Below, one piece after another: positions 32,806 to 37,578 of a stretch of DNA of 37,578 nucleotides (the first letter of the stretch is position 1; every line of letters starts with the position of its first letter). Location: contig JAGVBZ010000010.1 of NCBI GenBank assembly GCA_020059465.1, forward strand, positions 1 to 37,578. Reading direction: 5' to 3'. The notes beneath the pieces were generated by a model. It saw only the letters and a list, made by a program, of their open reading frames with translations. It ran no database searches and was not told the origin of the DNA. Source of the DNA: Brevinematales bacterium (GTDB lineage: Bacteria > Spirochaetota > Brevinematia > Brevinematales > GWF1-51-8). The position numbers and the translations under genes were made by a program.

Positions 32806-33386
32806 GATTCATCTCCCGCGATCAGTTTTTCCACAGCTTCCTGAAGATGAGCAAGCGCCTTATCGAAATCATCGTTCACGATACGAAGATGATACTTCGA
32901 TACGTATTTCATTTCAGCGACCGCGTTCTGCATCCGGGTATGCCGGGTCTCATCGTCGTCGGTATTCCGTCCGTAGAGGCGGCGTTCCAGCACCTCGAAC
33001 GACGGGGGAAGTATATAGATCAACTTAGCGTCGGGATAGCTCTCACGGATTTTCATCGCGCCCTGAACATCGAGATCGAGAAGCACGCTCCGTCCGCTTT
33101 CGAGTATCCTCTCAATTTCAGCCTTCGGGGTGCCGTAGAATTTCCCGTGCACTTCCGCCCATTCCGCAAATTCCCCGCGATCGGCTCTTTTTTTAAATTC
33201 TTCAATCGTTATGAAAATATAGTCTGCGCCTTCCTTCTCGTCGGCGCGCTGCGCTCGTGTGGTGACTGATATGGAAAATCCGAGCTTATCCTTCAGCGCG
33301 TCCAGAACCTTTTTATAGAGAGAAGTTTTGCCAACACCGCTGGGTCCGGAAATAACGATAACCTTTCCCGAACGAGCTTCGCTCAT
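32787..33386 (-). CDS. gmk: Guanylate kinase
   Basis: This 199-residue enzyme phosphorylates GMP to GDP with ATP. The P-loop is G14-P-S-G-V-G-K-T21, and the GMP-binding region has 'SVTTRAQRADEKEGADYIFI', 'FAEWAEVHGKFYGTPK' and 'VLLDLDVQGAMKI' (the usual DVQGA). 'IYILPPSFEVLERRLYGRNTDD' is the lid. Its ATG overlaps the yicC stop as ATGA. In many bacteria yicC-gmk are adjacent. The next gene, apbE, overlaps by 19 nt. Confidence 0.95.
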   Translation of the reverse strand: MSEARSGKVIVISGPSGVGKTSLYKKVLDALKDKLGFSISVTTRAQRADEKEGADYIFITIEEFKKRADRGEFAEWAEVHGKFYGTPKAEIERILESGRSVLLDLDVQGAMKIRESYPDAKLIYILPPSFEVLERRLYGRNTDDDETRHTRMQNAVAEMKYVSKYHLRIVNDDFDKALAHLQEAVEKLIAGDESWIEYL

Positions 33387-34255
33387 ACAAGATTCCTCAA
33401 TTGTTCCCTGATTTTTTCGATTTCCCCTTTTATAACGATGGTATTTTCGATAATACTATAATCGCTGGACTTAGACGCGATCGTATTGGCCTCGCGGTTC
33501 ATCTCCTGCCCGATAAAATCGAGTTTCTTACTGTCGCCGTGGATTTTCCCGACCAATACGTTATGGAACTGGGCGAGATGGCTTTTCAGTCTTACTATTT
33601 CCTCGTTGATCGCGGTGCGCGAGGAAACCATTTCAATTTCCATCATCAGCCGGTTGTCCTCGATTTTATTCGCGGACATCTCCTGTATCCGTTCGCGGAG
33701 GCTTTCCTTATACTTCTCGATACTTTGAGGATATAGCGCTTCGATCACCCCCACGCTCTCATTGATGCGTGAAAGCGAACTTTCGATATCCTCACGGGTC
33801 TTCATGCCTTCGCGGTTCATCATTTCGATGATCCTTACAATCAGGTTATTCAGCATCTCGATAACAATTTTCTCAAGTTCCTCTTCGTCGCCTACCCGTT
33901 CGAGATTGATGATTCCCTCAAGGTTCATAAAGTCGCGTACCGCAAGTTCCGCCACAATGCCGAGCTCTTTCGCCATCGATATCAGGGCGTTCTCGTACTT
34001 CTTTGCGAGGTCTTTATTCACCACAACTTCGTAGTTGTCGGCATGCTTTTCCACAACTTTTATAAACAGATCTATTTTTCCCCGGTTGAGTTTTTCAAAC
34101 ACAATATTCCTGATAAGTACTTCCAATTCGTTCAGGTAATAGCTCGATTTGACTTTAAACTCGAAATATCTTGAATTAACGCTTTTTAGCTCGATAAAAA
34201 TATCGTATTTATCGGTACATTTCATTTCGCTCGCAAACCCGGTCATGCTTCTCAT
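33383..34255 (-). CDS. yicC: YicC/YloC-family endoribonuclease
   Basis: This 290-residue protein matches the YicC family end to end: the start 'MRSMTGFAS', 'ELKSVNSRYFEFKVKS', and the C-terminal block 'KKLDFIGQEMNREANTIASKSSDYSIIENTIVIKGEIEKIREQLRNL'. YicC of E. coli is a stress-related endoribonuclease. Its ATG overlaps the RNase III stop (TAATG) and its stop overlaps gmk (ATGA), so rnc, yicC and gmk are translationally coupled, and two RNases sit side by side. Confidence 0.93.
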   Translation of the reverse strand: MRSMTGFASEMKCTDKYDIFIELKSVNSRYFEFKVKSSYYLNELEVLIRNIVFEKLNRGKIDLFIKVVEKHADNYEVVVNKDLAKKYENALISMAKELGIVAELAVRDFMNLEGIINLERVGDEEELEKIVIEMLNNLIVRIIEMMNREGMKTREDIESSLSRINESVGVIEALYPQSIEKYKESLRERIQEMSANKIEDNRLMMEIEMVSSRTAINEEIVRLKSHLAQFHNVLVGKIHGDSKKLDFIGQEMNREANTIASKSSDYSIIENTIVIKGEIEKIREQLRNLV

Positions 34256-35016
34256 TAAATATCCGCCTTAGTTTTCATTCGTTCCATCAGTTCCAAAACT
34301 TTCTGCGCGGCGTCCTGCTCGGCCGTTTTTTTACTTCTGCCATGTCCGATCGCTTTTATCTCTCCGTTCACTTCGACCTCGATTTTAAATGTTTTATTAT
34401 GATCGGGGCCTATTTCGGCGAGCACCCTATATACGGGGTATTTCTTATAGATTTCCATGGACATCTTCTGGAGTGATGTTTTATAGTCGCGAATCCCGTC
34501 GGTAAGCCTCTGCTCTATATGCTCGCGCATCAGACGCTCTACAAACCTGCAGGTAGGCTCGAATCCTTTTTCCAGGAAGTGAACGGCGATTATCGATTCG
34601 ACAATATCCGCGGTAACTTTGTTTTTTGCGCGGCTGTCATTCAAACGTTCGCCGCGGCCGAGATTGACATAATCGGGAATACCGAGTTTGATCCCCACTT
34701 CTGCAAGCGTGGTTTCATCGACAAGACTGGAACGGAACGCAGAGAGTTTCCCTTCCATAAAACGCGGATGGTCGTTAAACAGGAGATATGATATCGACGC
34801 ATTCAGGACAGAATCGCCTAAAAATTCCAAACGTTCGTAGGTCTCGGGCTGCCCGCTGGCACGGTCGATATATGACGAGTGCGTGAGCGCTCTATCCAAC
34901 AGCGCCAGCGAATGAATTCCGATTCTCAAACGTCTGCAAAGCGTCCTAAGCTGCTTCTTTCGTTCCGGAGCAAGCGCACGGTTATCCGCGAAACTTTTTA
35001 AATACGACAGTAACAT
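34255..35016 (-). CDS. rnc: Ribonuclease III
   Basis: This 253-residue double-strand-specific RNase matures rRNA. Catalytic residues are E64 and D68 in ERLEFLGDSVL and D137/E140 in ADIVES; the C-terminal dsRNA-binding domain is 'DYKTSLQKMSMEIYKKYPVYRVLAEIGPDHNKTFKIEV...GRSKKTAEQDAAQKVLELM'. The frame is open to a TTG at 35058, but the ATG at 35016 has GGTGG 5 nt upstream, so I take that start. The gene overlaps fabF by 35 nt. Adjacency of rnc to the fab genes is a common arrangement. Confidence 0.93.
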   Translation of the reverse strand: MLLSYLKSFADNRALAPERKKQLRTLCRRLRIGIHSLALLDRALTHSSYIDRASGQPETYERLEFLGDSVLNASISYLLFNDHPRFMEGKLSAFRSSLVDETTLAEVGIKLGIPDYVNLGRGERLNDSRAKNKVTADIVESIIAVHFLEKGFEPTCRFVERLMREHIEQRLTDGIRDYKTSLQKMSMEIYKKYPVYRVLAEIGPDHNKTFKIEVEVNGEIKAIGHGRSKKTAEQDAAQKVLELMERMKTKADI

Positions 35017-36238
35017 TATGACCACCAAAACCAAACGAATCACTGATAGCGTACTCAACAGGATACTCTATCGCTTTATTAGGAACATAATCCAAATCGC
35101 ATTCAGGATCGGGATCGTCGAGATTGATTGTCGGGTGAATAATACCTGTTTCGAGCATTTTTACCACCGCGACAGCCTCAATTCCGCCGGCCGCGCCTAA
35201 CGTATGCCCGGTCATACTCTTCGTTGAGTTTACCTTCAGCTTATATGCATAATCCCCGAATACACGTTTCACCGCGGTCGTCTCGGCGATATCGCCAAGC
35301 TGGGTCGACGTACCGTGGGTATTGACCAGCTGCACATCGGTCGTTTTTATTCCGGAGCGTTTTAACGCCCTTTCTATAGCGAGAGCCGCACCGCTGCCGT
35401 CAGGGCAAGGCGCGGTAATATGGTTGGCGTCGCCGCTCATCCCATAGCCGAGCATTTCCGCGTAAATTTTCGCGCCGCGTTTCTTCGCATGCTCGTATTC
35501 CTCGAGTACCAATACGCCTGCGCCTTCCGCCATCACAAACCCGTCGCGTCCCTTATCGAACGGTCTGGACGAAATGGCGGGATTGTCATAGTAGTGGGTC
35601 GAGAGGGCTTGAGCCTGTGTGAATCCGGCGATACCCAACTGGTTCATCGCCGCTTCGGAACCGCCTGTAACCATTACATCGGCATCCTCGTTGATAATAT
35701 GCATATAACTGACCGCGAGACTATGCGACGCCGACGCGCAGGCTGAGCTGATCGAATAGTTCGGGCCGCGAAATCCGTACTCGATGGAAACATGTCCCGA
35801 TGTAATATCCGTAATGATTTTCGGGATAAAAAGGGGCGAAACCCGCTTATGTCCCTGTTTATCTAAAATCAGCACGTTATCGCAGAAGCAGTAAATACCG
35901 CCGATACCCGATCCGATCAGTACGCCGACATTATTCTTGTCAAGGTCGGAATACTCGAGAAGCTTACTGTCCTCGACCGCTTCCTTCGCTACAACATAAC
36001 CGAACTGGCTAAAACGGTCCATACGTCCCGCTTTTTTACGGTCGATATAATTCTCGACTATAAATTTTTCATTCTTTATTTCTCCCGCGTATTTACACGG
36101 CGAGTCGCCCATGTCCTGGTTAGTAATATTTGTAATACCGGAATTCCCGGCTATGATGTTCTCCCAATATTCAGGAACATTCAAACCTAAGGCGTTGACG
36201 GTTCCCATACCGGTAACAACAACTCTACGTTTGGACAT
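34982..36238 (-). CDS. fabF: 3-oxoacyl-ACP synthase II
   Basis: This 418-residue condensing enzyme elongates acyl-ACP by two carbons from malonyl-ACP. The catalytic residues are C167 in SSACASASHS, H308 in NTHGTSTQLGD and H345 in KSMTGHTLGAAGG, with K340. Length and the start 'MSKRRVVVTGMGTVNALG' are standard. GGAGGT precedes the ATG. It lies only 21 nt after fabG, so there is no room for acpP between them, unlike the common fabD-fabG-acpP-fabF order. Confidence 0.96.
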   Translation of the reverse strand: MSKRRVVVTGMGTVNALGLNVPEYWENIIAGNSGITNITNQDMGDSPCKYAGEIKNEKFIVENYIDRKKAGRMDRFSQFGYVVAKEAVEDSKLLEYSDLDKNNVGVLIGSGIGGIYCFCDNVLILDKQGHKRVSPLFIPKIITDITSGHVSIEYGFRGPNYSISSACASASHSLAVSYMHIINEDADVMVTGGSEAAMNQLGIAGFTQAQALSTHYYDNPAISSRPFDKGRDGFVMAEGAGVLVLEEYEHAKKRGAKIYAEMLGYGMSGDANHITAPCPDGSGAALAIERALKRSGIKTTDVQLVNTHGTSTQLGDIAETTAVKRVFGDYAYKLKVNSTKSMTGHTLGAAGGIEAVAVVKMLETGIIHPTINLDDPDPECDLDYVPNKAIEYPVEYAISDSFGFGGHNVTVVFKKFRG

Positions 36239-36259
36239 ATCTACCTCCGCTATCTATAC

Positions 36260-37006
36260 TTAAGCCATCACCATACCGCCATCCACATTAAAGGTATGAC
36301 CGGTAATATAATCAGCTTCGCTGCTGGCTAAAAACAACACCATATTCGCTACATCCTCGGGTTGTCCGAGGCGTTCCAACGGGATCATCGCTTTGATCGC
36401 ATTCTTGACCTGATCGGAAAGCTGATCGGTCATCGGGGTCTGAATATACCCCGGAGCGATAGCGTTCACACATACGCCCCGTTTCGCAAGCTCCTTCGCG
36501 GCGGTCTTGGTCAGCGCAATCACTCCCGCTTTACTGGCGGCATAATTCGCCTGGCTGACGTTACCCATCTGACCGATCACGGACGCCATATTGATGATTT
36601 TACCCGATCTCTGTTTCATCATGATAGGGAAAATCGCCTTAATTCCGTTAAATACACCCTTCAGATTGATATTGATCACCAGATCGAAGTCCTCCGGGGT
36701 CATCCGCAGAATTAAATTATCCCGGGTGATGCCCGCGTTATTCACGAGAATATCAACCGAACCCCATTCGGCGGCGACCTTCTCCATCAGTTTTTCTACA
36801 TCGTTATAGTTCGTAACATCGACCTTCATCGCCATGCTCTTGCGGCCCAATTTTTCGATCTCTTTCGCGGTCTCGTTAGCCTGCTCGAGATTAACGTCAA
36901 CAATAACCACATTAGCGCCTTCGCTCGCAAGTTTTAACGCGATAGCGCGTCCGATGCCGCGCGCGGCCCCGGTTACAATTGCATTTTTAGTATCTACTCT
37001 ACCCAT
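36260..37006 (-). CDS. fabG: 3-oxoacyl-ACP reductase
   Basis: This 248-residue NADPH-dependent SDR reduces 3-ketoacyl-ACP to 3-hydroxyacyl-ACP. T12-G-A-A-R-G-I-G19 binds the cofactor; N-N-A-G-I-T-R-D (89-96), S142, Y155-A-A-S-K159 complete the active site; the C-terminus 'ITGHTFNVDGGMVMA' is typical. AGGAGGT lies before the ATG. It sits between fabH (39-nt gap) and fabF (21-nt gap). It gives a useful contrast with the SDR-like protein at 30372-31676, which has lost the Y-x3-K pair. Confidence 0.96.
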   Translation of the reverse strand: MGRVDTKNAIVTGAARGIGRAIALKLASEGANVVIVDVNLEQANETAKEIEKLGRKSMAMKVDVTNYNDVEKLMEKVAAEWGSVDILVNNAGITRDNLILRMTPEDFDLVININLKGVFNGIKAIFPIMMKQRSGKIINMASVIGQMGNVSQANYAASKAGVIALTKTAAKELAKRGVCVNAIAPGYIQTPMTDQLSDQVKNAIKAMIPLERLGQPEDVANMVLFLASSEADYITGHTFNVDGGMVMA

Positions 37007-37045
37007 AAATTCACCTCCTAAAGAAATATAAGAATATGTTAAATT

Positions 37046-37578
37046 CTACCATTTTAAAAGTACTGCTCCCCATGTGAAACCGCCGCCGAACGCAACCAGC
37101 ACGACATAATCTCCCCGTTTAAGGAGTCCCTGCTTAACAGCGTCGGCGATTCCCAACGGGATTGTCGCGCCGCTCGTGTTCGCGTACTCAAATATATTAT
37201 TGAACATCTGGGCTTCTGTCATCTCGAGACGTTCGCGTACAGCGTCGTTGATACGGAAGTTCGCCTGATGCGGAACAACCAGCTTAACCTTTTCGACAGG
37301 CACATTGTTGCGCTCGATCAGTTCTTTTGTAATATCCGTCATCGTACGCACTGCGACTTTAAATACGTTATTACCGTTCATTTTCAGATAATGCAGTTTC
37401 TGATCGACAGTTTCATGAGTTGCGGGATTTTTGGAACCGCCGCCGGGAAGCGAAAGCTGGTCGCCCGCGGAACCGTCGCCGCCGAGTATAATATCGATCA
37501 CTTCCGAGGGACTATCCGCAGGGACTGCCGAGAGTACTACCGCACCCGCGCCGTCTCCGAAAAGTACGCATGTATTCC
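37046..37578 (-). CDS. fabH: 3-oxoacyl-ACP synthase III, C-terminal part (cut by window edge)
   Basis: This is the C-terminal 177 codons of FabH, which starts fatty-acid synthesis by condensing acetyl-CoA with malonyl-ACP. The reading frame runs to the last base of the window: the residues before position 37501 read N-T-C-V-L-F-G-D-G-A-G-A-V-V-L, a family hallmark, so the GTG at 37501 is internal. Catalytic His is in VPHQANFRI and Asn in NTSGATIPLG; it ends 'FGGGFTWGAVLLKW'. The cysteine and N-terminal half lie outside the window. It heads the visible fabH-fabG-fabF-rnc-yicC-gmk-apbE string. Confidence 0.95.
   Translation of the reverse strand, partial: NTCVLFGDGAGAVVLSAVPADSPSEVIDIILGGDGSAGDQLSLPGGGSKNPATHETVDQKLHYLKMNGNNVFKVAVRTMTDITKELIERNNVPVEKVKLVVPHQANFRINDAVRERLEMTEAQMFNNIFEYANTSGATIPLGIADAVKQGLLKRGDYVVLVAFGGGFTWGAVLLKW

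Overview
The window reads as one contiguous piece of a double-membraned (Gram-negative type) bacterial chromosome. The support for two membranes is about thirteen predicted Sec/SPII lipoproteins, a putative outer-membrane beta-barrel protein ending in an aromatic residue, and an LptE-like lipoprotein overlapping holA. A P13-like membrane protein, a CsgG/TolB-like start on the barrel protein and the very large share of lipoproteins make Spirochaetota my best guess. That guess is inference; no rRNA or other marker is present to prove it. There are no tRNA, rRNA, IS elements, phage genes or CRISPR arrays that I can see.

Layout. 1-1712 (minus strand): an AT-rich HEPN-type orphan, a small exported protein and a small Ig-like lipoprotein. 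2058-3476: exported protein with a predicted C-terminal barrel. 3705-11906: seven tandem paralogous lipoproteins of about 370 residues, all carrying F-H-F-F-x-P directly after the lipidated cysteine; this array is the most distinctive feature here. 11914-15626 (minus): a fused radical SAM/DUF2344 protein and an extended-SDR epimerase. 15627-15851: a divergent promoter region holding a perfect TetR-type palindrome inside a 17-bp perfect inverted repeat. 15852-20894 (plus): SH3 lipoprotein, then a tight run of metallo-beta-lactamase hydrolase, P13-like protein, LptE-like lipoprotein, holA and a SpoU methyltransferase. 20875-22011 (minus): exported transglutaminase-like protein. 22354-25522 (plus): murJ, a HAD phosphatase and ribF, joined by ATGA overlaps. 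25607-27586 (minus): two lipoproteins with Ig-like and PPC domains. 27813-30019: ilvB-ilvN. 30372-31676: an SDR-fold protein with a degenerate active site and a helical tail. 31804-37578 (minus): fabH (cut by the window edge)-fabG-fabF-rnc-yicC-gmk-apbE.

How genes fit together. fabH/fabG/fabF supply fatty-acid initiation and elongation, though acpP and fabD are not in the cluster. rnc, yicC and gmk form an RNA-processing and nucleotide block. ribF makes FMN and FAD, and FAD is the donor for the exported flavin transferase ApbE. ilvBN make acetolactate or acetohydroxybutyrate for branched-chain amino acids. MurJ and the LptE-like protein serve envelope building. Several genes start at GTG or TTG (8294, 27813, apbE). 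In a number of places the longest open frame begins too early, and I have moved the start to one with a ribosome-binding site. Many intergenic regions carry good -35/-10 pairs with 16-17 bp spacing, so an ordinary housekeeping sigma factor seems to drive most of the window.
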